Assembly: GCA_964426815.1 (NCBI GenBank)
Contig: CAYRRZ010000002.1
Span: forward strand, 6,076 to 70,075
Length of the DNA stretch: 64,000 nucleotides
Direction of reading: 5' to 3'
Source: JADZEJ01 sp964426815
GTDB lineage: Bacteria > Patescibacteriota > Patescibacteriia > 2-12-FULL-60-25
Each line of letters begins with the position of its first letter. Positions within the stretch are counted from its first letter, which is position 1. Shown here one piece after another: positions 1-7,240 of the stretch. Below the pieces are notes generated by a model, which saw only the letters and a program-made list of their open reading frames with translations, was not told where the DNA came from and did no database searches. A program made the translations under genes and the position numbers.

Positions 1-91
1 ACAAAGCGACTCGAATCCCGGGAGCAACTTCGCGGATCGGCAGTTCACGAACCACCAAGCCAAACTGGATACGATGTGAAGATGTCATCAT
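1..91 (-). CDS. Partial CDS of unknown function, 5' end only
   Basis: The ATG at 91 overlaps the TGA of the upstream NTPase gene (ATGA junction), so it is probably translationally coupled to it. About 30 residues are visible before the window edge, starting MMTSSHRIQFGLVV. I do not recognise the family. Its place third in a unit with PRPP synthetase and a nucleotide hydrolase hints at nucleotide metabolism, but that is inference only. Confidence 0.5.
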   Translation of the reverse strand, partial: MMTSSHRIQFGLVVRELPIREVAPGIRVAL

Positions 92-609
92 GAGAGCCTC
101 TCTTTCGCCAGCAACTCGAACAGCTGTATGAAGGCATCACGGAGAATCGCCTCGCGTGAGCGCTTGCCCTGAGTCAAGAAGTGATGCGGATCAAACACCG
201 CCGACTGATGCCACTCATGCAGCACCAGGCCGACTGTGGTCTGAGCAAAGCCGCGCTTGCGCGCTTCTTCTACCGCATCGGTCGGAAAAGAGATTGCCTG
301 ACTTTCAACGAGGCGTTCTTTCCCATGTCGATCAATCGCGACCACCATGGCCCAGTCTTCCCAGACTTCGCCATTCAGTCGAATGCCATTCTCAACTCCC
401 AGCGCAAAATCCGCTTGAGGATGAGCCTGACGCGCACTCTTTGCGCGATTACGAGCACCCAGTAGAGTTTCTTCATAGCCGCATGGCTGAGCCGAAACAC
501 CGGATGCACCAAATGCGACCTCGACCTGCGCCCATTCCTTAAGGCGAAACAAAGCCGAGCGCAGAGCCTGAATCTTTGTCTGACTCGTAGAGCCAAGAAC
601 GATCATCAT
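88..609 (-). CDS. Inosine/xanthosine triphosphatase, DUF84 (YjjX) family
   Basis: Proteins of this family hydrolyse non-canonical purine NTPs (ITP, XTP) and so clean the nucleotide pool. The N-terminus IVLGSTSQTKIQAL matches the family's GSxNPxK-type nucleotide-binding loop. FALGVENGI matches the central conserved stretch. The length, about 173 aa, is normal for the family. I chose the ATG at 609 because AAGGAG lies 6 nt upstream; a second ATG follows at once at 606. It sits 11 nt downstream of the PRPP synthetase gene on the same strand, so the two are probably co-transcribed. Codons are GC-richer than in most of the window. Confidence 0.8.
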   Translation of the reverse strand: MMIVLGSTSQTKIQALRSALFRLKEWAQVEVAFGASGVSAQPCGYEETLLGARNRAKSARQAHPQADFALGVENGIRLNGEVWEDWAMVVAIDRHGKERLVESQAISFPTDAVEEARKRGFAQTTVGLVLHEWHQSAVFDPHHFLTQGKRSREAILRDAFIQLFELLAKERLS

Positions 610-620
610 CTGAATCTCCT

Positions 621-1553
621 TTATGCCAAGATGGCATTCGTGATAGACGTCGCCAAGCTGAGAACCTCGAATGGAGCCTGGCCGCGAACAATCGCTGCCG
701 TTGCCGGACAAGAGTCCGTAATCCAGACCTTTGCAAAGCCGGCATCGAGGAATTTCTTCCACGCATCTTGCTCCATCACGCCATGCGTTGCATAGGCGCT
801 GACTTCGCTCGCGCCAGCCTGTTTAAGGGCGTGCATGCATTCGATCGTCGTCCCACCGGAGTGAATCAAGTCATCGATAATGACCACATGCATTCCGCGC
901 GGGTCACCTTCGCTTACCGTTACCACTCGCTTTTCTCCATCACGCACCTTGCGGCAAATGATGAAAGGAAAGAGGGGATTCCCATCCGCGTCCTGGAACA
1001 TCACTTTGAAGCGCTTCCAGGAACCTTCATCAGGGAATGCGATCGCCACCTTCTGACCGTTCAAAGCTTGCTTCAGCAATTTCGTTCCGGTCTTAAAACG
1101 CGGTGAAATGCTGTGACCGAAAAAGCTCCGAATCGGCAAGGCATGAATGTCCCAGATGTACAGCGGCACGGGTCCAGGACCAGCTGGCGCAATCATCGAC
1201 AGCATATCTGCCAAGGTGCTCGCAGTCGGCACCTGACCCTCTTGATCAACCCGCTCCATCGTCCCCGTCGGAAAGTAGGGGAGCAGGATGCGAAAAGATC
1301 GCGGCGCAAGCTTGGCCAAGATCGACATCGCACTCAACTGCTCAAAAATGACTTCTGGCCTATCGAAACAAGCCAGGAAGGACACATGCGCCTGCTGCAG
1401 AGCGTCCACATCATGAATGAAGATATTCGGAAATGAATCCGGAAACTTCTTCCACGAAATAGCGCCCAAGGTAATCAGCGGATTCAGCCGACAAATCCGC
1501 TCGGCCAAACCCTGCATCTCCGGGCTCGCGAGGAGAATATGTTTGGTGTTCAT
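621..1553 (-). CDS. prs: Ribose-phosphate pyrophosphokinase (PRPP synthetase)
   Basis: This enzyme makes phosphoribosyl pyrophosphate from ribose 5-phosphate and ATP in the cytosol. The clearest mark is the PRPP-binding loop VVIIDDLIHSGGTT at residues 223-236. The N-terminal part carries PYFPTGTMERVDQEGQ, the position of the family's flexible catalytic loop region. At 310 aa it has the usual length but is a divergent form. It heads a minus-strand unit with the DUF84 NTPase. A TTGACA lies upstream at 1644-1649 (minus strand), but no convincing -10 follows at normal spacing. Confidence 0.88.
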   Translation of the reverse strand: MNTKHILLASPEMQGLAERICRLNPLITLGAISWKKFPDSFPNIFIHDVDALQQAHVSFLACFDRPEVIFEQLSAMSILAKLAPRSFRILLPYFPTGTMERVDQEGQVPTASTLADMLSMIAPAGPGPVPLYIWDIHALPIRSFFGHSISPRFKTGTKLLKQALNGQKVAIAFPDEGSWKRFKVMFQDADGNPLFPFIICRKVRDGEKRVVTVSEGDPRGMHVVIIDDLIHSGGTTIECMHALKQAGASEVSAYATHGVMEQDAWKKFLDAGFAKVWITDSCPATAAIVRGQAPFEVLSLATSITNAILA

Positions 1554-1678
1554 GTTATCTCTCTTCTGTTGTAAGGAGCGTTTGGTGGCGAGACTTCCTC
1601 AACCACGCTGGAATCATGCGACACTGCGTGAAAAAATGGTATTTGTCAATGCGCTTACAGCGCCAAAAAAGCAAAAAC

Positions 1679-1707
1679 TTGGCTATCTAAGCGAAGTACG
1701 GTATGTT
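1679..1707 (+). promoter_or_regulatory. Sigma70-type promoter of the TrmB-like gene
   Basis: TTGGCT at 1679-1684, a 17 bp spacer, then TATGTT at 1702-1707. Transcription should start near 1714, inside the inverted repeat that follows. Confidence 0.55.
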
Positions 1708-1708
1708 A

Positions 1709-1734
1709 ATAACAACGAAAAATATCGTTGTTAT
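1709..1734. promoter_or_regulatory. Operator-like inverted repeat at the TrmB start site
   Basis: Perfect 10 bp arms, ATAACAACGA at 1709-1718 and TCGTTGTTAT at 1725-1734, are separated by 6 nt. The element begins 2 nt after the -10 box and ends at the base before the ATG. That position fits an autorepression operator. As RNA it would also form a hairpin directly against the start codon. No ribosome-binding site separates it from the gene. Confidence 0.6.
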
Positions 1735-2327
1735 ATGTCTTTCACCCAAAGCCAAGCCCGCGAGATCCAAGAATCGCTCTCACAAATCGGTATTTCAAAA
1801 GCCGAACAAACTGCCTACTTGGCTCTGCTTGGCATGGGAGTAACAACCGCGACACCTTTAGCCCAAGCCCTTTCTATCCCGCTCACCACAGCTCAATCGC
1901 TCTTAAAACGCTTAGCAGACATCGGCGTCGTGCATGTCACCAAAAGAAAATCCCGCTCAGTATACGAAGCAAAAGATCCGCAAATTTTAAAAGGATTGCT
2001 TGAACAACGTCTGCAAGAAGTAGTAAATGTCATCCCACTCCTCAAAAGTCTCCGAGCGGATCCGGTCAGCGGCGCACGTATCCGTATATATACCCGCGAA
2101 AGAGTCAGCGATATTTTTAAACAAGCCTTGCTCTCAAAAGAGAAAANNNNNNNNNNNNNNNNNNNNNNNNNNNNNNNNNNNNNNNNNNNNNNNNNNNNNN
2201 NNNNNNNNNNNNNNNNNNNNNNNNNNNNNNNNNNNNNNNNNNNNNNCAAAGCGCTTCTTTTGTCACATTGTTCAAACAACTCTTCGACATACTCTGGAGC
2301 GTGAGTAGAAAAATGGAAACCTTATAA
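1735..2327 (+). CDS. TrmB-family helix-turn-helix regulator (gap inside)
   Basis: The first 70 residues are a winged-helix domain of TrmB type: ISKAEQTAYLALLGMG, then a recognition helix with TTAQSLLKRLADIGVV. They are followed by a charged linker and an effector-domain start. The run of N at 2147-2246 interrupts the gene. After the gap a different frame carries a convincing C-terminus (SASFVTLFKQLFDILW), ending at TAA 2325-2327. The true gap length is therefore not compatible with the frame seen before it. The gene probably represses itself through the repeat at 1709-1734 and may also act on the DoxX gene 40 nt downstream. The regulated signal is unknown. Confidence 0.75.
2147..2246. other. 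Assembly gap (100 N)
   Basis: Exactly 100 N inside the TrmB-like gene. The reading frame changes across it, so the real length is not 100. Confidence 0.95.
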
Positions 2328-2329
2328 AC

Positions 2330-2358
2330 TTGCAAAATCCTTAAAAAACCTCTATACA
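2330..2358 (+). promoter_or_regulatory. Promoter of the DoxX gene, nearly leaderless
   Basis: TTGCAA at 2330-2335, a 17 bp spacer, TATACA at 2353-2358. The ATG follows only 9 nt after the -10 box, so the mRNA would have almost no leader. Confidence 0.6.
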
Positions 2359-2367
2359 ATAGCTATT

Positions 2368-2754
2368 ATGAATTTTCGCAACAAATATCTTGTTATCACG
2401 GTTCGGACACTCTTAGGCCTCATGTTCGTCATGAGCGGTATTGGTGGTTTGATGAGCGGCAGCTCGCTCGAAAATGTTCCAGCTCCCATGATCCCAGTCA
2501 TGAAAGTCTTATTCGAGACAGGTCTCTTTCAAATGATTAAGGTCACCGAAATTGTTGCCGGCTTGATGCTCGTGACAGGTTTCTTGCCAGCCTTGGCAGC
2601 CATTTTTCTCGCGCCAATCTGTATCGGCGTCATTGTCTTTAATGCTCGCATGTCACCACAATTCCTTCCAGTGGGAATCATCGTGAGCCTTGCAACTTCC
2701 TATCTCGGCTACGCTTACTGGGACAAATACAAAGCATTGTTTGAACGCAAATAA
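2368..2754 (+). CDS. DoxX-family integral membrane protein
   Basis: 128 aa with four predicted membrane helices. The first, VRTLLGLMFVMSGIGGL, carries the typical DoxX pattern of a GLMFxxSG helix followed by a glycine-rich loop. DoxX-like proteins are linked to membrane redox and stress systems, but their reaction is generally undefined. It follows the TrmB-like regulator and has its own promoter, so it could be a target of that regulator. It is one of three DoxX proteins in the window. Confidence 0.75.
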   Translation: MNFRNKYLVITVRTLLGLMFVMSGIGGLMSGSSLENVPAPMIPVMKVLFETGLFQMIKVTEIVAGLMLVTGFLPALAAIFLAPICIGVIVFNARMSPQFLPVGIIVSLATSYLGYAYWDKYKALFERK

Positions 2755-2834
2755 ACAATATACGTAATACATGTCTTCTTCGCGAAAGCGGGGATCGGGC
2801 TTTCAATCCCGATTCACTTTTTCAAGGGAATGAC

Positions 2835-2873
2835 AAATGACAAACGCCCCGCTCGACGGGGCGTTTGTCATTT
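2835..2873 (+). terminator. Terminator-like hairpin after DoxX
   Basis: Perfect 17 bp arms (AAATGACAAACGCCCCG and its complement) around a 5 nt loop. The 3' arm ends in TTTGTCATTT rather than a clean T run, so it may work on either strand or mainly block 3' decay. Confidence 0.65.
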
Positions 2874-2910
2874 GGTCTGATTCCAGTTACGCTTGCATCT
2901 ATTCAATTCT

Positions 2911-3762
2911 ATGCCCGGCGAAGGTCTCAGCAATATTCATATCGATGGCGAAAAACTCCTTGTGCTTGAGGATGTATTAGGCATGGAAAAAGCAAAAGCA
3001 CTCGCCAATGAGCAAAAAGTAAAAGCTTTTGGTTTGCTCGCGGGACTCTTGAATCGTCCAAAGCCAGAAGATATTGATATTGTGTATGAAGAAAAGCGCT
3101 TCGATGCGTTTTGGCATGTTTTGGGTCATTCCCGATTTGAGTACAAACGACGCAAAACCTATCGTGTCCCGGTTGAAAGCATGGTGAAAGAAATCGAAAT
3201 CCTGCAAACCAGTTTCAATGTGAGCTCTCATGCGAGTTTTGAAATCGAAGGCATCGAGCGCTGCACCGAACAATATCGCGAAGAGCTCATTATCGATGCG
3301 CAAACAGGGGAGAATGGCGATTTTTCAAGATACCTTTCTCGTCCAAGTCATCAAGTTTCTTCAACGGATGAAATCACCCAAGACGGCACACCTATCGTTG
3401 CCCTTGAGGCCAAACCCGCTTTTTTAATTCGAAAAGTGGTAAACAATCTCATTAAGCCATTTCAAGCAGACCATATTTTAGATGAACAAATTGGGATCAC
3501 CGAACTCGCCCTCTATTTTATCCCAATTTATACCTTTGAATTCCACTGGAAAACCAAGGATAAACGCATCACCATTTCATACGATGGAACCACGGGCGAA
3601 TTGCGTCCTCAAGCCAATAAAATTACCGATCGACTCCGCAAATCATTCACCAATGACGAAATCTTCGAATTTGGAAAAGAGGTAGCCAATTTTGTCCCAG
3701 GCGGTGGCCTTGCCATGATGGTTGGAAAAAAAGCGATTGAGCTCACCAAGAAAGAAAAATGA
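2911..3762 (+). CDS. Conserved-looking protein of unknown function
   Basis: 283 aa, soluble, with no signal peptide and no clear membrane helix. The middle has FWHVLGHSRFEYKRRKTY and a later stretch LALYFIPIYTFEFHW, which look like two beta-rich strands-and-loop units. The C-terminus is glycine-rich (VPGGGLAMMVGKKAIEL). The ATG at 2911 is preferred over a TTG 18 nt upstream. It stands alone between two hairpins. I do not recognise the family and offer no function. Confidence 0.7.
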   Translation: MPGEGLSNIHIDGEKLLVLEDVLGMEKAKALANEQKVKAFGLLAGLLNRPKPEDIDIVYEEKRFDAFWHVLGHSRFEYKRRKTYRVPVESMVKEIEILQTSFNVSSHASFEIEGIERCTEQYREELIIDAQTGENGDFSRYLSRPSHQVSSTDEITQDGTPIVALEAKPAFLIRKVVNNLIKPFQADHILDEQIGITELALYFIPIYTFEFHWKTKDKRITISYDGTTGELRPQANKITDRLRKSFTNDEIFEFGKEVANFVPGGGLAMMVGKKAIELTKKEK

Positions 3763-3784
3763 TGCCTACAGGCATCATTTTTTG
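3757..3784 (+). terminator. Intrinsic terminator
   Basis: Arms AAATGATGCC (3757-3766) and GGCATCATTT (3771-3780) with a TACA loop and six or more T. It overlaps the stop codon of the preceding gene. Confidence 0.85.
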
Positions 3785-3797
3785 TAAGGTCAGGGGG

Positions 3798-3826
3798 TTG
3801 ACAAAAAACCAAGTTTCGCCTATACA
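3798..3826 (+). promoter_or_regulatory. Strong sigma70-type promoter of the glycosidase gene
   Basis: TTGACA at 3798-3803, a spacer of exactly 17 bp, TATACA at 3821-3826. The leader of about 40 nt carries GGAGAA just upstream of the ATG. Confidence 0.85.
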
Positions 3827-3873
3827 AAAAGCGTCCAAGCGTAGGGCTTGGGTAGTACCGGAGAAGAACAGAC

Positions 3874-4947
3874 ATGTCCTTTTTCACTCGAGATAAATAC
3901 GAACAAGCGGGAGCCATTATCCATGCCTGCCTCCAGGAGCAGGGAGTCTGGGCCGACCCTTCGCGCTACCGGCATCAGTGCTGGACGCGTGACATGGGTA
4001 TGGCTGTGGCACCCCTGCTTCACGAAACCGGTAATTCCGAGGTGGTCAAACGCCACCTCGAGAACCTCTTCAGGCAACAGCGCCCCAATGGGCAGGTGCC
4101 GATTCTCTTCCTTGACGATGAGGAGGCCTGGGTCGCCGACAAAGAAGCGAAGAGCAAGAAACAGGGACGTCCGTCCTTCATGCTTGAGCGTTATCGCGCC
4201 GGCGAGCTGTGGAACTTGACTCCGGGTACAAAAGACTCGGAGATCATCAGCCTGGTGGCCATGTATGAGTACGCCAAGGCGACTCGTGACACCAAGTTCC
4301 TCAGCGATCATCGCGAACACCTGAACAAGGCTGAGGCCTATATCAGGTCCAATCTGATGGTCGATGGCCTGACCCGTGGCGCGGACTGGCGCGACACCAT
4401 GGAAAAGGTGCTGGCCAACAAGCCACTCCTGACCAATAACTGCCTGCTCTATCGGGCCTATATGGCGATGGGCGAGTGCAGCAAGGCTGAAGAGCTACGC
4501 CAGGCGATCCGCGCTCAACTGATGCAGAACGGTCGCTTCATCGACTATCCGGGCGAAAAGCGCTTCGATCCGCTTGGGGGAGCCTTCGCCGTACTCTTCG
4601 GCGTCGCTGGCCCTGACGACTATCGCGGCTTGATCGAGTCCTTCAAGTCGGTGGACTCGCCCTGCGGCGTCACCATCAAGTGCCGTCACAACCCGCTCGA
4701 CGAACGCGAAAGGCGCATCATTGAGCGCACAGATGGGGTCGTGGTCTGGCCCTTCGTGGTCGGATTCACCGTGATGGCTTTGGCGAAGATGGGCGCGCTC
4801 GAGTTCGCGCATCAGCAATTCGCCAAACTCGAAAACCACGACGGCTTCCGTGAGTGGTATGACCCCAGGAATGGCGATGGCTGCGGTGCCGACAAGCAAC
4901 TGTGGAGCGCAACGCTCTATCAGCGCGCCGTGAAGGCACTCAGCTAA
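3874..4947 (+). CDS. Six-hairpin glycosidase-like protein
   Basis: 357 aa and cytosolic (no signal peptide). The pattern CWTRDMGMAVAPLL near residue 40, RGADWRDTM near 160 and EWYDPRNGDG near 330 matches the (alpha/alpha)6 barrels of amylo-1,6-glucosidase and GH100 invertase-like enzymes, whose catalytic acids lie in such D/E-containing motifs. It may act on a glycogen-like or sucrose-like substrate; the sequence does not settle which. The gene is GC-richer than its neighbours and is a complete single-gene unit with its own promoter (3798) and terminator (4967). Confidence 0.7.
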   Translation: MSFFTRDKYEQAGAIIHACLQEQGVWADPSRYRHQCWTRDMGMAVAPLLHETGNSEVVKRHLENLFRQQRPNGQVPILFLDDEEAWVADKEAKSKKQGRPSFMLERYRAGELWNLTPGTKDSEIISLVAMYEYAKATRDTKFLSDHREHLNKAEAYIRSNLMVDGLTRGADWRDTMEKVLANKPLLTNNCLLYRAYMAMGECSKAEELRQAIRAQLMQNGRFIDYPGEKRFDPLGGAFAVLFGVAGPDDYRGLIESFKSVDSPCGVTIKCRHNPLDERERRIIERTDGVVVWPFVVGFTVMALAKMGALEFAHQQFAKLENHDGFREWYDPRNGDGCGADKQLWSATLYQRAVKALS

Positions 4948-4966
4948 ACCAAGTCCGTTTACCCTC

Positions 4967-4995
4967 GGCGTGTCCCTCAGGACACGCCTTTTTTG
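4967..4995 (+). terminator. Intrinsic terminator
   Basis: Arms GGCGTGTCC and GGACACGCC around CTCA, followed by TTTTTT. Confidence 0.9.
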
Positions 4996-5013
4996 TTGCA
5001 AAACCCCCATTCC

Positions 5014-5042
5014 TTGACAGAAGGCAAAAAATCCGCTATTTT
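5014..5042 (+). promoter_or_regulatory. Promoter of the zinc-ribbon gene, short leader
   Basis: TTGACA at 5014-5019, a 17 bp spacer, TATTTT at 5037-5042. The ATG at 5056 leaves a leader of about 7 nt with no ribosome-binding site. Confidence 0.75.
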
Positions 5043-5055
5043 AGACAAATTCTCT

Positions 5056-5652
5056 ATGAACTATCCACCGCGGTCTGACCGCTCAAATAGCTGGAAAAAG
5101 CCAAGTCGTTTTGGCGGTCCAAGCTCATATAATAAAGGCGGTTTTGACCGAAATGCAGATCGTCCAATGTTTAAGGCTGTCTGTAGCGACTGCGGATCGC
5201 GTTGCGAAGTCCCATTCAAGCCAAATGGCAAAAAGCCTGTCCTCTGCAGCAATTGCTTCAAGAAGGATGACAATGGCCCATCAGCCTCATTTGATAAGCG
5301 CATGGAACGTCCTCGTTTTGAAGACTCCCGTGGCGGCCAAAATCGTGGCCCTCGCAGCTTCGGTGATGAAAAGGAAAGCTTTGAAGTCGACTGTGATGAT
5401 TGCGGCGTCCGCACCACGGTTCCATTCAAACCAAATGGCAAAAAGCTCGTCTTCTGCCGTGACTGTTTCAACAAAGAAGAAAACGGCGCCGGAGGCTCCT
5501 CCGAACGTCCAGCCAAGGCCGAACGTCGCCCAAGTGGCAATGACTTCCAAGTCTTAGACCAATTGCGTGCCATCAACCTCAAACTCGACACCTTGATGAA
5601 GCTCGCAAACAAGCAAGCTCCACCAGACGAATTCGACACGGTTCTCGAATAA
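5056..5652 (+). CDS. Tandem CxxC-x17-CxxC zinc-ribbon protein
   Basis: 198 aa with two near-identical zinc ribbons. Each has CxxCG, then VPFKPNGKKP(L)V, then CxxCF (about residues 38-66 and 104-133). The first tail starts RSDRSNSWKKPSRFGG, rich in R, G, S and N, and the linker has the same character, so RNA or nucleic-acid binding is plausible. The C-terminal helix (LDQLRAINLKLDTLMKL) may dimerise. The family is common in Patescibacteria and related to the zf-trcl zinc-ribbon group; its role is not known. It has its own promoter and terminator. Confidence 0.8.
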   Translation: MNYPPRSDRSNSWKKPSRFGGPSSYNKGGFDRNADRPMFKAVCSDCGSRCEVPFKPNGKKPVLCSNCFKKDDNGPSASFDKRMERPRFEDSRGGQNRGPRSFGDEKESFEVDCDDCGVRTTVPFKPNGKKLVFCRDCFNKEENGAGGSSERPAKAERRPSGNDFQVLDQLRAINLKLDTLMKLANKQAPPDEFDTVLE

Positions 5653-5694
5653 AAAAATCCCCCAAAGCTCAACCGAGCGACGGGGGATTTTTTT
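5651..5694. terminator. Two-tier bidirectional terminator, copy 1
   Basis: Outer arms AAAAAAATCCCCC / GGGGGATTTTTTT, a 3 x 3 internal loop (AAA / GAC), an inner stem GCTC/GAGC and an AACC loop. It serves the zinc-ribbon gene and, on the other strand, the greA gene. A near-identical element follows typA at 22951. Confidence 0.9.
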
Positions 5695-6211
5695 ATTCAA
5701 CTTTCAAAATTTCATACTCCACCGTCTGTTCTGGAGCCTCAACCTTCACCATGTCACCAACGCTTGCATCCAATAAAGCTCGTCCAAGCGGGGATTGATG
5801 CGAGATTCGACCATAGGTTGGATTCGACTCCTGTGGTCCCACGATCGCATATTCTTTCTCTTTTCCATTGACGCGTACCGTCACCAAAGATCCAATCTGA
5901 ACCCGACCCGTACTTGAAGCACCTTGCTGGATCTCAACCACATTCTTTACGCGTTGTTTTAAGGTAAAGATACGCCCCTCAATTCTGCCCAATCTGGCCT
6001 TAGCATCGGTATATTCGGCATTTTCAGACAAATCACCCTTTGCCAAAGCAGCACTCAAATCCTCAATGGTTTGCGGCTTTTGTCTTTTTTCCAAGTCTTC
6101 AATTTGTTCATGTAAACGCCGAATCCCATCGCGCGTTAAATACACGACGGCTTCAGGCTCATGAATCTTGAGAAGTTGGGAGCGACGCTTTGGAACTTGC
6201 ATATGAGCCAT
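5693..6211 (-). CDS. greA: GreA/GreB-family transcription elongation factor (paralog 1)
   Basis: Gre factors enter the RNA polymerase secondary channel and stimulate cleavage of backtracked RNA. The N-terminal coiled coil has the conserved tip pattern LAKGDLSENAEYTDAK, including the acidic D and E that position the catalytic metal. The C-terminal FKBP-like half has VTVRVNGKEKEYAIVGP and ISHQSPLGRALL. The extension of about 20 residues before VVYLTRDG is longer than usual, so a start at 6202 is possible. A second Gre protein is encoded at 39497. Confidence 0.88.
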   Translation of the reverse strand: MAHMQVPKRRSQLLKIHEPEAVVYLTRDGIRRLHEQIEDLEKRQKPQTIEDLSAALAKGDLSENAEYTDAKARLGRIEGRIFTLKQRVKNVVEIQQGASSTGRVQIGSLVTVRVNGKEKEYAIVGPQESNPTYGRISHQSPLGRALLDASVGDMVKVEAPEQTVEYEILKVE

Positions 6212-6244
6212 TCTATACCACGATGCTATACTGCGTTCAATTGT

Positions 6245-6811
6245 ATGAAATTATCCTCCTCCCGCTCTCTATCTCTTGGCCTTTTAGCCACAAGTCTATT
6301 TTTAACTGGTTGCGGCGAAGCTCGCCCAGTAAAACCAGATCAAACGACGGGAAAACCTCAGCCTCAAGCAAAAAATGAACAACCAGCCGAAGCTTGCGCT
6401 CTCTTTACCCAAGCCATGGCAACCGATGTATTAGACGAAGCGGTACCTCCGTCAGAATCAAAAACCATGCATAGCGACGAATTCGGCTCTACCGTCACCA
6501 GTTGCAGCTATACAACCTCATCCACCGATCCAAAAAAGATCCGCACCGTAACACTCCTTATCAGATACGCAAAAGACGAAGCGGAATCAAAAACGGTTTT
6601 TGAAGGCGCAAAGGCCCAATCAAAAGATCTTTCAAGCGTAGACCCAGAAGTAATGGCAAATATCGGAGATGAAGCGTATTGGACCGGCGGTACACTTAAT
6701 CAATTGAATATTCGAATGGGAAATGGTTGGTTCATTATTAGCAGTTATCTCCGTGGTGGTGATCAAAAAGCGATGGCGCAAAATATCGCGAAGCAGCTGT
6801 TTACAAAATAA
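6245..6811 (+). CDS. Predicted lipoprotein of unknown function
   Basis: 188 aa. A signal peptide ends in the lipobox LFLTGC, so it should be lipid-anchored on the outer face of the cytoplasmic membrane. A proline-, lysine- and glutamine-rich linker (residues about 27-45) leads to a globular domain with two cysteines (ACALF, SCSYTT) that could pair, and a C-terminal repeat-like helix. The overall plan resembles DUF3558-type lipoproteins, but the match is weak. It is divergent from greA; a TATACT at 6227-6232 could be its -10 box. Confidence 0.65.
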   Translation: MKLSSSRSLSLGLLATSLFLTGCGEARPVKPDQTTGKPQPQAKNEQPAEACALFTQAMATDVLDEAVPPSESKTMHSDEFGSTVTSCSYTTSSTDPKKIRTVTLLIRYAKDEAESKTVFEGAKAQSKDLSSVDPEVMANIGDEAYWTGGTLNQLNIRMGNGWFIISSYLRGGDQKAMAQNIAKQLFTK

Positions 6812-6828
6812 TCTCAAAATTCACCCAT

Positions 6829-7239
6829 ATGTCCGAACCGATTAAAACCGAAGCTGATTGGAAAGCGATTCTGACACCTGAGCAATATCATGTATTGCGT
6901 GAAAAAGGCACAGAACCAGCCTGGACAGGGGAATATGATCACTCTTTTGAACAGGGCACCTATCGCTGCGCTGCCTGTGGCAATGAGTTGTTCTCATCTG
7001 TGAACAAATATGACAGCGGCTGTGGTTGGCCCGCATTTTGGAGTTCGATTGATCCAAACAAAGTAACCCTGCATGATGATTCTTCCTTTGGCATGCAACG
7101 GATCGAAGTTCGATGCGCAAAATGCAATTCACATCTTGGACATGTCTTTGAAGATGGACCAGCTGAACATGGCGGTAAGCGCTTTTGTATCAATTCCATT
7201 GCCTTGAATCTCGACAAGGAAGAAAAAAACCAAAAATAA
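6829..7239 (+). CDS. msrB: Peptide-methionine (R)-S-oxide reductase
   Basis: MsrB repairs methionine R-sulfoxide in proteins. Two CxxC pairs (CAAC near residue 46 and CAKC near 96) hold the structural zinc. The catalytic cysteine is in RFCINSIAL near residue 122. GCGWPAFW is the substrate-pocket motif. The length of 136 aa is that of a single-domain MsrB. It follows the lipoprotein by 17 nt and precedes the deacetylase-like gene by 1 nt, so the three probably form one unit. Confidence 0.93.
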   Translation: MSEPIKTEADWKAILTPEQYHVLREKGTEPAWTGEYDHSFEQGTYRCAACGNELFSSVNKYDSGCGWPAFWSSIDPNKVTLHDDSSFGMQRIEVRCAKCNSHLGHVFEDGPAEHGGKRFCINSIALNLDKEEKNQK

Positions 7240-7240
7240 C

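Noticed and set aside
1417..1734. N-terminal extension of the TrmB-like gene
   Set aside because: It would cross the promoter, the operator and the prs start, and has no homology-like content.
3820..5010. Long open frames antisense to the glycosidase gene (3820-4320 and 4495-5010)
   Set aside because: They mirror the GC-rich codons of the real gene and show no family motif or ribosome-binding site.
5061..5672. A 203-codon antisense frame over the zinc-ribbon gene
   Set aside because: The sense strand has clear zinc ribbons, a promoter and a terminator; the antisense frame has no motif.
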